Source: Pegea sp. RAD2-039 | Lineage: Eukaryota > Chordata > Thaliacea > Salpida > Salpidae | Assembly: GCA_034620365.1 (NCBI GenBank) | Contig: JAQGEQ010000331.1 | Coordinates: 1 to 64,000, forward strand | Direction: 5' to 3' | DNA: 64,000 nucleotides | Shown here: piece after piece, positions 23,301 through 36,850 of the stretch | Layout of the letters: each line of letters opens with the position of its first letter | Numbering within the stretch: position 1 is the stretch's first letter | Made by a program: the position numbers and the translations under genes | Notes under the pieces: generated by a model | Databases searched by the model: none | What the model was told of the DNA's origin: nothing | What the model saw: only the letters and a program-made list of their open reading frames with translations

Positions 23301-25059
23301 AAATTTTGTATTAGATGTTACAACTAAGTTACATGTTATTTTAGGTTAGTTCTTTGATTCATTTAAAATATACAATAAAAACTATTAGAGTTGATTAAAT
23401 ATCTGCTAAAACTTAAAAACTGAAACTTTATTTATTGATTCCTTAAAAGTCCCATTTTCTTGCAAACTTATATCAAATTAAATCTAAGAACTAAGTTCAG
23501 ATTACCACAAACAATTATTTTCTTAATAAAAAATTGCTCTAAATTCAGATTCAACAAAAGTAAAATTGTAGTGAACATTATAACAAATTAAATTAATTGA
23601 TAAAAACTTAACTGCAAAGTATTTGTAATCATTTCTTGTAATGTTTGTAAAGTTGCCCACTTGTTAGTAGTCTGCAGAATAGTTACTGAATATATTTAGT
23701 AGATTAATTGTAGTTAAGATACAAATAAATTAGTTTGTATTATTAAGTATAAAACATTCTTTCTAAAAGCCATTTATTTATAGCAAGATGAAAAAGCATG
23801 AAGAAAAAATTAAAAGAAAGAATTTATATCTTTTGTAGCAGTTAAACTGAATTAGTTTAAGAATAATCACTAAGAATTCTAACTAAACTAAAAAATCAGG
23901 ATAGCATTTGGTTTCATTTGAAGATAATAAAGAATTGATTCTCTGAACAGAGATATTTTTCGTGTGAAATTCAAGATTGTGAAATTTGATGAAATAAAAG
24001 TTTAAGGAATATGGAGCTGGTTAATGAGAGCAAATTGAAAATTCAGATTTAATGTGCTGAATTCTGGGATAATTTTTCAGCACGTTTGAAATCACTTGTA
24101 CTGTCTAAGCAGAAGTTTAAATACTTTAATATAAAATGTGGTTTTTAAATTCGAACATTGTGAAAATATTGTTGACTTTCTATATAATTATTCACTATAA
24201 TATTGTATAGAAACTACTTAAATTTCGCGTGTTACATCTATTGCTTTATATATTTTATGTAAATGTTCACTGTTCAATTTGACTACTAAAATGTCACTAT
24301 TGCTATATATAAAGAAATTATAATTTACATTAATTCAATTAATTCAATTAAAATGTCAATTGTTACATCTATTGCTTTATATAAGAAATTAAAGTTCAAT
24401 TTAGCATTCATTTTTAACAGTTTCTGTAATTTTTTAATACCAATTTATACCTCAGGATCTTCAGAACAAATAATAAACTTAGTTCCATCTAGTACATATA
24501 TTTAAAAAGCTTATATGAAGAACTCAAATTAGTTTTGATTTAAGTATTTATAGAAGTCAAAAAATCTCAAATTTTTAATTTTAAGTATAAAACTTAAATA
24601 ACTAAACAACTAATAAATATTTCAACATTTTCCACAATATTGTCAACGTTCTCATGGAAGTTTCTAGAGATTTAGCAAAAAAACAAAATAATTATAGCTT
24701 AAACAATTGAATGAAAGAATGGTAGCTGATATACACACCATAAATAGAAATGATTTTATTTAGAAATTAAAAATTTAAAAAATTAGGTTAAAAACCGAAA
24801 ATTTATTTAAACCTAATTTTAAAATGGTATAAAAACAATATAATAGAAATTTTTAAAATAGAAGTACAATATTATCTATGTTATAGAAATAAATATTATA
24901 AATAAAAATGTTCTTATTTATATAATCTCTTATACACAAGAATTACTATACTTTAGAAATGTAAGAATATAAAAAATAAAAAAGAAAGTTTTAAATGAAA
25001 TCTTCTTTTCCACAATGTATTGAAAAGGTTTTATAAAATTTCTTCAGCTTAAATATTTT
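23301..25059. other. No gene seen; LINE tail pieces
   Basis: AT-rich. The stretch 24180-24400 holds two pieces, TGTTACATCTATTGCTTTAT and AAATGTTCACTGTTCAATTT, that match the LINE 3' tail at 15330-15395. A possible distant relative of the Cys-gene exon at 20551-20595 lies at 23600-23690 on the minus strand but cannot be confirmed. Confidence 0.4.
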
Positions 25060-25541
25060 TTGATCGGTTTTGTAGTTAACCATCTTCTAAACCATCTCCT
25101 GAACCACCTCCAGAAAAAGCTTATATTTTCGAGTGCAAACAACTTATCGTACCCTTATGAAAATTTTAATCATTTTTCTAATTTTTTGCGCAACAAACTA
25201 ATCGTACCACGGTTACTTTCTCCTGACTAACTGATCTTTATTACATTACCTAGTCGGTTTAGCCGATGTGATCACCACCTGATCCTGATCCACTTTATTT
25301 ACTTAGGTGGTGCATTGGATCACAAATAATCACAATGTTGTACTTTCATATTTTTGTTTTATTCGTTTTCATCGCTATCACTTTTGCAATTGTTAAATTT
25401 CAACACGTTATTATACAACGATCTAAAAATTTCATGAAAGTCATTTGTTTTCATCTTCCTAATTCCGTAACATATTGCTTCTACAACTACATCATTAAGA
25501 ATTATGAGGACTTTACCATCGTAACAGGCTAAAACTTTCAT
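25060..25541 (-). pseudogene. Possible decayed Ser-Gly gene pieces
   Basis: On the minus strand, a 60-codon frame (25541..25359, start MKVLACYDGKVLIILND, ending in the acidic SDSDENE) is followed by short pieces with Gly-Ser runs: SGSGGDHIG near 25280 and FSGGGSGDGLEDG near 25095. The acidic and Ser-Gly character recalls the genes at 5260, 16961 and 47410, but stops separate the pieces and I cannot build a model. Confidence 0.3.
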
Positions 25542-26311
25542 TCTAAAAGCTCCTCCATAGACTCATAAGAGTTCCTGATATCAAAAATAAGATCAATTCG
25601 TTAAATTCCTGAAATTGGAGTTTTCGAGTAGTTTTTGCAAGTTAAGCTGCAGGAAGCAGATAAGTCTTCACGACCTTCATCAACTAAGTACAAGATTTGT
25701 TTGTAAGATAAATTATTGTTGACCTAATGTTGCTAACGATTTATTTAAGACAGTCTTTCTTAGAGTAAAAGATAAAACGATGAATAAATGCAGAAAAAGT
25801 GAAAAAGTTTGTTTGATTAAGACACGTTATGAGGCAACTTTTATTGAAAGGTTTGTTTGATTTGCAAACAAATGATTCAGAAAATTTTGATAAGAGATTT
25901 GTTTACAAAGTAGTCTTTGATTAATTACAAAGTCATTTGAAACAATTAGAGCTGATATTAAGACTGAACTAACTAATGACAAACTAAATTAATTAATTAA
26001 AAATGAATTAATTAATTAAAACTAAATTTGCTTATTTGTAGTCTGTGATTAATTACAAAGTCAATCAAACACTTAGAGATGGTATTGAGACTCATACAGT
26101 ATCAACTAACTGGCATTTTAGCAAAGGACTTTAACTTCGAAGTATTCGCGTTCAGAAGAAATCTTCACTCATGTCTCTCCATCATTTTCCAAACTCATCA
26201 GAAAATGGCATCAGTCAGTTTCGACATCTCAGGAGTCTACATCGGTAATTTTTGTACAATCCAGGACTTTAATCCAAGAATCAGGGCTAAAGTAAAGCTA
26301 TACAAGTAAAG
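25542..26311. other. No supported gene
   Basis: A 76-codon plus frame 26079..26309 has a plausible composition and a GTAATT...CAG string that could be a 20-bp pseudo-intron, but there is no supporting exon. TTAATTAATTAA runs occur near 25990-26020. Confidence 0.35.
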
Positions 26312-26392
26312 TGTATTTAATAGTTCATCTCAAAAAATTAAGTTAAGAATATAGAACGCAAAGAAATACGAAAAATTTAGTTTTGAATCTAG
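26312..26392. repeat. 81-bp direct repeat, left copy
   Basis: Begins GTATTTAATAGTTCATCTCA and ends with AATCTAG. The same 81 bp recur at 26982-27062 with about ten differences, flanking the reverse-transcriptase relic. Confidence 0.8.
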
Positions 26393-26800
26393 TTTTCAAT
26401 ACAGTAACGAGCTTAGTGTGTGGGACAGAATCAAAGGCTTTAGCAAAATCGAGGTATATGATGTCACAGGGAGTCTTAATTTCATAATGGGCTGTAAGCT
26501 CATTAAGGAGTATTACTTATTAAGAAAAGTGAGATGTTGAGTCAGGGAAGATCTCCGTTTCACAAAGTCATGTTGGACATCAGATATTAGATGGTGCTCC
26601 ATCAAATGACTAGTCATATGATTGTGAATGATATGATCTTAAATTCTGCAGATAACTGAAGTCAGCGAAACTGGTCTGCAGTTAAGTGCGGTGTTTCAGG
26701 GACCCTTTTTATGATTTGGAGTAATAGTAGCTTTCTTCCAAATTTGTGGAACTCTTCCTCGCCTCAGAGTCATGTTATAGAAAAGCGATGAAGGTAGTGA
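26393..26800 (-). mobile_element. LINE reverse-transcriptase relic
   Basis: Minus-strand frames, broken by stops and small indels, carry the finger-palm motifs of a CR1/jockey-type reverse transcriptase: VPQIWKKATITPNHKKG, then NCRPVSLTSVICRI, then QHDFVKRRSSLTQHL, and the catalytic-A motif YLDFAKAFDSVPHTKLV near 26450. It is only a ~400-bp internal piece of the domain, dead, and lies between two 81-bp direct repeats. Confidence 0.85.
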
Positions 26801-26981
26801 TAAAGAGGAATTTGTTTTTTTTTTAATTTTTCAAAAAGTTAATTTAAGCAATAATTAAAATTCGTTCTGTCATATCAACTATATCATTAAAGGCTATCAC
26901 TGCAGAAAAACTACCCCTAACTTTTAGTGAGATAACTTTTATTAGAGCAATATAATTGTAAATATCTGTTTAATGTAAAGG

Positions 26982-27062
26982 GTATTTAATAGTTCATCTC
27001 AAGGAAATTAAGTTAAGAATCTACAACGCAAAGAAAAACGAAAGATTTATTTTTAAATCTAG
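26982..27062. repeat. 81-bp direct repeat, right copy
   Basis: Second copy of the repeat at 26312-26392. Length is the same, and the copies differ mainly by substitutions. Far longer than a normal LINE target-site duplication. Confidence 0.8.
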
Positions 27063-28060
27063 AAGAAAAATTATATTTAACTATAAAATTTGAGTTTATA
27101 AAATTACAACCGCTAGAAGACGCACTTTTACTTAATCTCCTTTTTAGGTTAGATATACTGTATAAGTTTCAAATTACTCTTTGTTGCAACATCAATTATA
27201 AAGATGTTTGTAAGACATGAGTAGGAAGTAGTAAAGATTAAATAAAGTAAAAAAGATTAAACGAAATAAATACAAAGCAATTGAGATCTAAATGATAAAC
27301 TTCAGATGATCAAACGTAAAGTTGATATTTTCGGCTATTGGATGTTGGGAATAATTAAGATCTTCTATTAAAGTCTGCTTTTAATGAATTGAGATAAATT
27401 AGGAACATTTAGAGGAAAAAAGGATTAACTAGAAGATATTAAGGATCATTTTTATCAATTTATAACTCAAAAATTGTCTGATTTTTGTAATATTGTAAAT
27501 GGAACTGATAAAAAGAATCCTAAAAAGGATCTTGAAGTCAACAAGAAATCAGGAAAACATCAATTTATTGATCTTGCTGTTTATTAAAAACATATTAGTT
27601 AAAAGTAACTTTCAAACATTTGTTAAAAAAATCATTCGTAAATTACTTAATTTTTTTATTTGATAAACAAACAAATAAAATTAAAAAAAAAAGAAATAAA
27701 AAACAAAAAAATTAATTTTCCGGGAAGAACTTTCCGCTTTTTTGTAAAATTCTTTTTATCACATCGAAATCTAAAAAATTAAAAAAAAATAAATTAAATT
27801 TTATAAAATTAATATTAAATTAAAATTTCTAACAACATTAAGTAAAAATAAGAAGTTTAAAAAACTCAAATAATGTTCTTTAGATTTTCTTGAGCAAAAA
27901 TACAAAGAATAAAAAGTGAAATTTTAAAATCTCCAAAAACTCTCACGAAGCGCTTAATTAACGTCGTTTAAGCAATTCAATATAAATATAAATATGTAAG
28001 CAATATTTGGTTCATACAAAATATCATAGAAAAAAAAAATAATTAAAAAATTAGAAAAAA
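27063..28060. other. No gene seen
   Basis: AT-rich with an A-rich run near 27680-27720; stop-dense in all frames. Confidence 0.45.
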
Positions 28061-31000
28061 TTCTTTTAATAATGGGATCACTTAGGAGCTTTCAACTGGG
28101 AGTATTTGTAGGATTAAGTTGATAGGTGCTGGTTTCTTAGATCAGTTGGTGGTTTTACTTGGGTGATTATTATTGGGGTTGATTAATCCTAGAGGTAACT
28201 GGAAGTTTCAAGAATACTGTATATAAATAGGAGGTGTTGGATGTTGGGATTAATAAAGAATCTTATGTGGACGCTGGATTTATTGGGCAGCTCTGAAATG
28301 CTAGGAGAGATCTTGAATCTTTACTGGATTGTTGATTAAATCAGGAGCTGTGAGATATTTTTATCAAAAAGTATCTTCATTGGATGCTTAAGTGAAGGGC
28401 TAATGGATGTTGGGATTAACTTTTCAGTAAATCTCAGATTATTAAAACGCATTTCTATAATGCTTTTAAATTTACTAATTTCAAAATAAATTTAAATATT
28501 GTTTATAATTTATATCAAACTGATTAAACTTAGGATTTCTATGGTATCCACACAATTATATATAGATAATGTAAACACTTCATAAAAAACTTTAGAAGTC
28601 ATTAAATATTAATAATAAAAACTAACCTTCAAACTGAAAACCTGTTGAGTCATCAGATGCCAATTATTTTTCCTTTCCTCAAAAACTTCTTCATTTCAAT
28701 TCTAAAAAATCAAATCAGAATATTAAAATCAAATATAATAAAGGATACAAAATTATGGGAATTAGAAAATTTTAAGACATATTTCATAATTAAAATATTC
28801 TTAAATAATAATTACAGAAAAAATTATTTCAATCAAGTAATTGTAAAACAACTAGATACATAAATAAAAATAAATTATATAATATAAAAGAGTAATAAAA
28901 TAAAAATGATAAACATTGGAATAAATAATATATATAATAAAAGTGAGATTAAAAAATAAATAAAAATTAATTAAATATATAAATAAATGCTGTTTATTTC
29001 AAGAACAAAATCATTTTAAAAAAATTAGAAAAATCACCAATTTTAAACTAATAATTTAACTTCCAAAAATAAATATATATAAATCTTTATAAACAACAAT
29101 ATTATAAAATGTATAAATTTATTAAAATAGATTGAAATTAATTAATAAAATTAATCCTTTTAAAAATCATATTATAAGAATATAATTTGCTTTTTTAAGT
29201 ATATAAATTTATAAAATTATTTGTTCATAACAACTATCATATAAAAAAATTATAAAAAATTGTAGAAATAATAAAAAATTTTTTATAAATTCTTTTAATA
29301 ATGGTATCTCTTAGGAGCCTTTAATGGGGAGCCTTTGTAGGATTAAGTTAAAAGGTGTTGGTTTTTGATATCAATTGGTGGTCTTACATGGGTGATTAAT
29401 AATGTGGCTGATTAATCCTAGAGTTAACTGGAAGTTTCAAGGATACTGGATATAAATAGGAGGTGTTGGATGTTGGGATTAATAAAGAATCTTATATGGA
29501 CGCTGGATTTATTGGGCAGCTGTGAAATGCTAGGAGAGATCTTGAATCTTTACTGGATTGTTGATTAAATCTGGAGCTGTGAGATATTTTTATTAATTAG
29601 TAGTCTTCATTGGATGCTTAAGTGAAGGGTTAATGGAAGTTGGGAAGACTTTTCAGTAAATCTCAGAATATTAAAACGCAATTTTATAATGCTTTTAAAG
29701 TTACTAATTTCAAAATAAATTTAAATATTATTTATAATTTATATCAAACTGATTAAACTTAGGATTTCTATGGTATCCACACAATTATATTTAGATAATG
29801 CAAGCACTTTATAAAAACCTTTAGAAGTCATTAAACATTAATAATAAAAACTCACCTTCAAACTGAAAACCGGTTGAGTCATCAGATGCCAATTATTTTT
29901 CCATTCCTCAAAAACTTGTTCATGTCAATTCTAAAAAATTAAATCAGAATATCAAAATCAAATATAATAAAGGATTCAAAATTATGGGAATTGGAAAATT
30001 TTAAGACATATTTCATAATTGAAATATTCTTAAATAATAATTATAGATAAAATTATTTTAATCAAGTAATTGTACACCAAGTAGATACATAAATAAAAAT
30101 AAATTATATAATATAAAAGAGTAATAATATAAAAATTATAAAATGATAAATATTGGAATAAATAATATATGTAATAATAGTGAAATTAAAAAATAAATAA
30201 AAATTAATTAAATATATAAATCAATCCTATTTGCCTTAAGAACAAAATCATTTTAAAAAATTTATAAAAATCAATTATTTTAAACTATTAATTTAACTTC
30301 TAAAAATATATATTTATAAATCTTTATAAACAACAATATCATAAAATGTATAAATTTATTAAAATAGATTGAAATTAATTAATAAAATTAATCCTTTCAA
30401 AAATCATATTATAAGAATATAATTTGCTTTTTTAAGTATATAAATTTATAAATTTATTTGTTCATAACAATTATCATATAAAAAATTATAACAAATTGTA
30501 GAAATAATAAAAAGTTTTTTTTAAATTCTTTTAATAATGGGATCACTTAGGAGCCTTTATAGGATTAAGTTAAAAGGTGTTGGTTTTTGATATCAATTGG
30601 TGGTCTTACATGGGTGATTAATATTGGGGTTGATAAATCCTAGAGTTAACTGGAAGTTTCAAGAATACTGGATATAAATAGGAGGTGTTGGATGTTGGGA
30701 TTAATAAAGAATCTTATGTGGACGCTGGATTTATTGGGCAGCTCTGAAATGCTAGGAGAGATCTTGAATCTTTACTGGATTGTTGATTAAATCAGGAGCT
30801 GTGAGATATTTTTATCAATTAGTAGTCTTCATTGGATGCTTAAGTGAAGAGCTAATGGATGTTGGGATTAACTTTTTAGATAATTTTAGAATATTTAAAT
30901 GCAATTCTTTAAAGCTTTTAAAGTTTCTAATTTTAAAATCAAATATAAATATTATTTATAATTTATATCAAATTGATTAAACTTAGGATTTCTATGGTAT

Positions 31001-33590
31001 CCACACAATTATATTCAGATAATCTAAACATTTACTATATAACTTTAGAAGTCATTAAACATTAATAATAAAAACTAACCTTCAAACTGAAAACATGTTG
31101 ATTCATCAGATGCCAATTATTTTTCCATTCCTCAAAAACTTGTTCATTATAATTCTAAAAAATCAAATCAGAATATTAAAATCAAATATAATAAAGGATT
31201 CAAAATTATGGGAATTGGAAAATTTTAAGACATATTTGGTAATTAAAATATTCTTAAATAATAATTACAGAAAAAATTATTTCAATCAAGTAATTGTACA
31301 CCAACTAGATACATAAATAAAAATAAATTATATAAAATAAAAGAGTAATAATATAAAAATTATAAAATGATAAATATTAGAATAGATAATATATATAATA
31401 ATAGTGAGATTAAAAAATAAATAAAAATTAATTAAATATATAATTAAATCCTATTTGCTTTAAGAACAAAATCATTTTAAAAAATTTATAAAAATCATTA
31501 GTTTTAAACTATTAATTTAACTTCTAAAAATATATATTTATAAATCTTTTTAAACAACAATATTACAAAATATATAAATTTATTAAAATAGAATGAAACT
31601 AATTAATGAAATTAAACCTTTCAAAAATCATATTATAAGAATATAATTTGCTTTTTTAAGTATATAAAATTATAAATTTATTTGTTCATAACAATTATCA
31701 TATAATAAATTATAACAGATTGTAGAAATAATAAAAAGTTTTTTTTAAATTCTTTTAATAATGGGATCACTTAGGAGCCTTTAATGGGGAGCCTTTGTAG
31801 GATTAAGTTAAAAGGTGTTGGTTTTTGATATCAATTGGTGGTCTTACATGGGTGATTAATATTGGGGTTGATTAATCCTAGAGTTAACTGGAAGTTTCAA
31901 GAATACTGGATAAAAATAGCTGTTGGATGTTCAGATTAATTAGGAATCTTATGTGAACGCTGGATTTATTGGGCAGCTCTGAGATGTTAGGAGAGATCGG
32001 GAATCTTTGCTGGATTCTTGAATCAATCAGGAGCTATGAGATATTTTGATCAATTAGGAATTTATAATTAATCTCAATTGGAGATCTTAAAGGGATGCTG
32101 GGATTGAGTTTTTAGAAAATCTAATAAGGTTAAAACGCAACTATATAAAGCTTTTAAAGTTACTAACTTCAAAATCAATTATAAATAATATTTTTAATTT
32201 ATATTATGATGAAATAATTGGGATTAATCATTAATAATTGGATCAATAATAGGGTAAAAAATGGGAGTAAGGTTTTACTTGGTGTCAATTAAATTAGAGG
32301 TAGTTCAATATTTGAAATTATTTGATGTTTATGTTGGAATTTAAAATAAATGATTAGGTGTTGGATAACTTAGGAATTTTCAGTAAATACTTGTGATACA
32401 TATGACAAACTAATTAATGTTGGGATTGAGTTTTCAGAAAAGTATAACAATAAAAGTCAATTATGAGTCTTAGATGGCAGATTAATATTGTGGCCAATTG
32501 ATCCTAGAGTCAACTAGAAGTTTCAAGGATACTGGATTTAAATAGGAGATGTAAATGTAAATGAAGGATCATTCAAATTAGGGTCAGTTCAATATTTAGA
32601 TAATATTGATGCGTTTGTTGGAATCTTGATTAAGTTAAGGGCAAATGGATTTTGGTTTCAACATGTCAGAAATGTATATTTTCTAGAAAATTCATACAAA
32701 TTTCTATACAACTTTTAAAATAGCTAACTTTAAATTGAAATATAAATAATATATACAATTTATATTAAACTGGAAAAACTTTAGAATTCTATGCTATCTA
32801 CACAATTATATTTAGATAAAAAACACTTCAATTTGAAGTAAATAAATAAATTTAGAAGTCTTTAAAAAATAAATAGATAAATACCTTCAACCAGAAAACT
32901 TCATCTTTCATTAAATGAGGATAAAAAGCCAGTTATTTGTTTTCTCTAAAAATTGGTTTATTATAAGTCTACAAAATAAAGTCAGATTATTAAAATCAAA
33001 TATTATAAATGACTCAAAATTTGTAGTTTTGGAAAAATTATTCTTCACCATTAAAATGTTGTTAATAATAATGAAAGAAAAAAAGATTTTGATAATTAAC
33101 CATAAAATATATAAACAATTTTATAGAAAAGACTGTTTTATAATGTTATTATAGAAAATGCATTTTACTAAATTATGATTTATGAAGTTATGAAATATTA
33201 AATAATAATTAAGAATAATATTAAATAATGGAATGAAAGATCTATAAGAAAGATCAGATTAAATTAATATAATAAATTATAATAATTTAAACTAATAAAA
33301 AATTTTATTTGTTTTTAGAATAAATCCACTTTAAAAAATTTATCAAATATTAAACTAATATTTAAAGTTTAATTAACAAATTATACAAAGATTTTATAAC
33401 AGTGAATTAGTAATATTTGATTATATTTAAAATAATATAATTGTAAATTTCTTATTACTGCAAAATAAATTTGAAAATATTTAAATATTTTAAATATTTA
33501 AAATGATTTATTTTAAAAGATTTAAATTTTATAATTCAATTTTAAGTATATTGAATATAATCAGGAAAAAATTATTTACAGAAATATACT
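28061..33590. repeat. Tandem array of ~1.23-kb units
   Basis: Units start at TTCTTTTAATAATGG at 28061, 29290, 30526 and 31750 (periods 1229, 1236, 1224). Each has a G-rich first half (GGTGTTGGATGTTGGGATTA and similar) and a very AT-rich second half. The fourth unit is more diverged and carries about 580 extra bp, a second run through the first-half sequence at 32250-32650. Frames of 72-79 codons recur at the same offset (28645, 31095, 32915; pattern PIIFPFLKN, IRILKSNIIKD) but the 29.9-kb copy is not open from an ATG, so they are probably not genes. The last unit belongs to the palindrome left arm. Confidence 0.9.
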
Positions 33591-33633
33591 AAAAAAATCA
33601 ATTCAACAAGAACTTACAAAAATAATTCACATC

Positions 33634-33815
33634 TTAACTAAAAACTAAACCTATAAATAAAACCAAATAAAATAAAATCTGCCAATAACTAAAAGTACCA
33701 GCTAAGAGATTTTCTTTTTCTGTGGTAAAGATTTCCGTCAAAATTGTATTTCTGTAGGCTGGGAACTTCCCTTTCACAAAAGTGTTTCAAATAAAAAATT
33801 CTTTTTTATTAAGTT
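33634..33815 (-). pseudogene. Frameshifted copy of the 63089-63286 frame
   Basis: Reverse complement of the right-arm frame at 63089-63286, but ACACTTTTGTG here has one T fewer than ACACTTTTTGTG there, which throws the frame to TGA before KGKFPAYRNT. The hydrophobic end is still readable. Confidence 0.6.
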
Positions 33816-34854
33816 TTTCGTTAAAGCCTATAGTATTTTGTAGTATAAATAATAATAATTTTCGTTAAAGCCATATTTCTTAACTCATTTATGTGAATAA
33901 ATCAATCGAATTATAAAAATTAAAATTCCGTTTTCAGTAAAATTTAATTAAAACAGTAACTTTCTTTATACATAATTTTTTTATCTTTGTCACTTTGATT
34001 TTAATGTATTGTTCAAATGCATTTCTTTGCTTGAATCAAATCAATAAGGCCTAGAAGTAAATTAATAATTGTTTTTATGATTATACCTTTGATTTTTAAA
34101 AATGTATAATTCTAAATAAGTTGAAGTAACAAAAAACTAACAATTTTTAAAAGTTTTTAATTCAAAACACTTCTAACAAAGTAATACTGTATTCTCTTTT
34201 CAGTTACAAATAATCTACATATCCGTTGCATAAGAATCTATGAATTAAAAACAAGAAAAGTTGTCTGAGAGAAGATTTCAAAAATAATTATATAGATTTA
34301 TTTTGATAATCTTTTCAGCTCTATTGGGAAGCGCTGCGCATCAATTTTGTAAACTTTAGTTTTTGTACCATTTGAAATCAGTTGGAAGTACGAAACTTGT
34401 ATAAAAATAATTTTATAATATTTCAAGACTTCGACTACCTTTAAGACTGAAATCTGATATCATTAATTTTAACAATTTGAAAAACGAAGAAATCGAATTT
34501 TTCCTCTAACGGAATAAATGTTTTTATTTCATTCTTTAAATATAACACATTTGATTAAATTTTTCATCATTAACTTCATTCTTGCGATATAAGTAAGCGA
34601 TTTTAATGCTACAAATGAAATTGACAAAAACATCATACTTTTATCAGATAACAACATTTCAATAGCATAACTGCTGAAATTATGATTTATTAGTTTTTAG
34701 ATCGTTTTCAAAACAACTTTTCATTTTTTCAACACTTTAACTGTTTAAAAATCTTTTATAAGTTTAAAAGTTTTTACATTTGAGAAGTTTTTACATATAA
34801 AAGATTTCTGATGTATCTGGTATATTTAATGGATAATGTCAGAATAGACTTTCT

Positions 34855-34990
34855 GATGTTTGTGATGAACTGCAATTCCCTTCTAAGGGTATCTTAGTCT
34901 TACGAGGTAGTTGTCCTTAAACTTGTTCCGCACTGTCTATAGGTGATGTTGTCGCACGTAGCAAACCATTATTTGTCGAAGTATGGTTTA
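34855..34990 (-). other. Conserved less AT-rich block (copy 1 of 4)
   Basis: A ~130-170 bp block with GTGCGGAACGAG and GATACCCTTAGAAGGGAATT (as read on the minus strand) is nearly unchanged in all four copies: here and at 54787, 58392 and 61996. It has no long frame. Whether it is RNA, regulatory or a relic is unknown. Confidence 0.5.
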
Positions 34991-36850
34991 ATTTTGAAAA
35001 TAACTTACACTTCATTATTCAAATTCTAATTTTTTAAAATATTAAAAATTCTTTGTTTAAAAGTTACTTTTCAAAAATATTCAAAATTCATTACCTAAAA
35101 TGTAAATTAAACAAATTTTCAAGTTTTAGTGTTTAAAATTTAATTTCAAAAATATTGAAAATTCGTTGTTCAAAATGGTATGTAAAAGTGACCGAAGATC
35201 AAGATAAAGATTAGAATGAGTATTAGAAAGTAACAAAAGATGATGACACAGATTAAAAAGATAGGATGAAGATTGAGATGAGAAAACTGCGCAATAATTC
35301 CGTTGTAACCTACATTTGGTTCAACGTCTATAAGTAATTTCTGCTTGATTACTTGTAATATCAGAGACGGCAAGATCATTTAAAAATACATATATTTGTT
35401 TTATTAAATAATTTTATAAACAATTCAGATTTATAAAATAAATTTTTTTAGTTTTGAAAAGTCTTAGGTATAATTACAAAGTGAGTATTTTAACGAATTT
35501 AGTAGTAATAAATATACATAGTAAAAATTTTATTAGGAAAATTAGATTTGTAATTAATGATTATTTTGTTTAAACATCTTTTTTACTAGTAGATAATTAT
35601 AAAAGATCCTTTGCAAAAAAGTATTTTCTATATTTAGGAATAAATTAAATAATATAAATAAGTTTAAATTTTAAACAGAGATTTAAATAAAAGCTTCTTT
35701 TATACAACATTTAAATACATCTTTAGACATAATTACTTTATCTACCAAATTTGAAATGTAGGTAGAGTACATTGATAGTTAAAATACAAAAACAAGGAGC
35801 TTTTCATACAAATCAGATGAAGCCATTGGTTACTTTCCTTGTTGTAAACTCTAAAATCCGTAGAAACAAATGAAAATACCTCCTCTAAGATAAGATGTCT
35901 AGATCTGGATTACATCAATTTGTCTGCGAGCTAAAGAGCTTAAAGAAGTATTTACTAAACTAGCATTTAGGCTATTATTGATACTTCAATTCATTTATAA
36001 GATCATAAAAGAAAATTAGTTATAACAGATCAGAGAAGTGACTTAAAGTGACAAGATGACTTTTAATCTGGTTGTAGTTTATTCTTGTAAAGGCTACATA
36101 AAAAAGAACAATTAAAACTATTAAAAACCTCTAGAGGCAGCTACACATTTTTCAAAAAAATTAATCAGCAGTTTGAAAAGATACAGTTTAAAACTGAAAT
36201 ACACTTTAAGTTAGTTTAGTTGAAATCTTAAAATAAATTATTATAAAAATCATATTTATTGATAATTATCAGTTAAATAACTGCGTAAAACTCAATAAGC
36301 AGATCTAATTTAGAATTTAATTTTGTATAAATTACTTTAAGTTAAAGTTTCAAATAAAAAACAAAAGATGTTTCGTAAACTTTCTGAAGATTATTTTTAA
36401 CAAGTCAATTTCGCCCAATTGACGTTTCACTGACTTTGAATGTTTTAGAAAATGCTTGTAAATTAAAATTTAACATTTTACAGAATTTTAATTTAATTCA
36501 TGATTATGATTAAAAGTTTTAATTTATTTGTATTTAAATTTCCTCTCTATGTATTTTCTTAATATATTATATCATGAAATAATATTTCATTAACTTTTAT
36601 AAATTTTACTAACTTATAAAATAATATTTTAATATCTGAAGATAATTATATTATTCTATCTTTCATTATTTTTATTTAGAAAAAATATTTTAATAAACTT
36701 TAAGGATATTCTAACTAAGAACTATTTTAAAACAATTAATACAAATTAATTACTATATAAATATCATTCCTTAACAATTTTTATATATAAATAATAGTTT
36801 TTTATAATTTAGTTTAATCTTAAGAGGTAAAATTTAAATAAAAAATTAAG
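34991..36850. other. No gene seen; palindrome left arm
   Basis: AT-rich. 35175-35290 holds a purine-rich GATTAGAA-like run whose minus-strand 69-codon frame is low-complexity. The rest, up to the homeodomain-like gene, is stop-dense. Confidence 0.4.

Noticed and set aside
25335..25532. Plus-strand 65-codon hydrophobic frame
   Set aside because: Antisense of the acidic minus-strand frame 25359-25541; hydrophobicity follows from AT-rich antisense codons.
26312..27062. 81-bp repeats as LTRs of a retrotransposon
   Set aside because: Too short, no TG...CA ends, and the internal motifs belong to a non-LTR reverse transcriptase.
28645..33154. 72-79 codon frames in the satellite units as genes
   Set aside because: One unit lacks the open frame from ATG, composition follows AT content, and no splice or start context is conserved.
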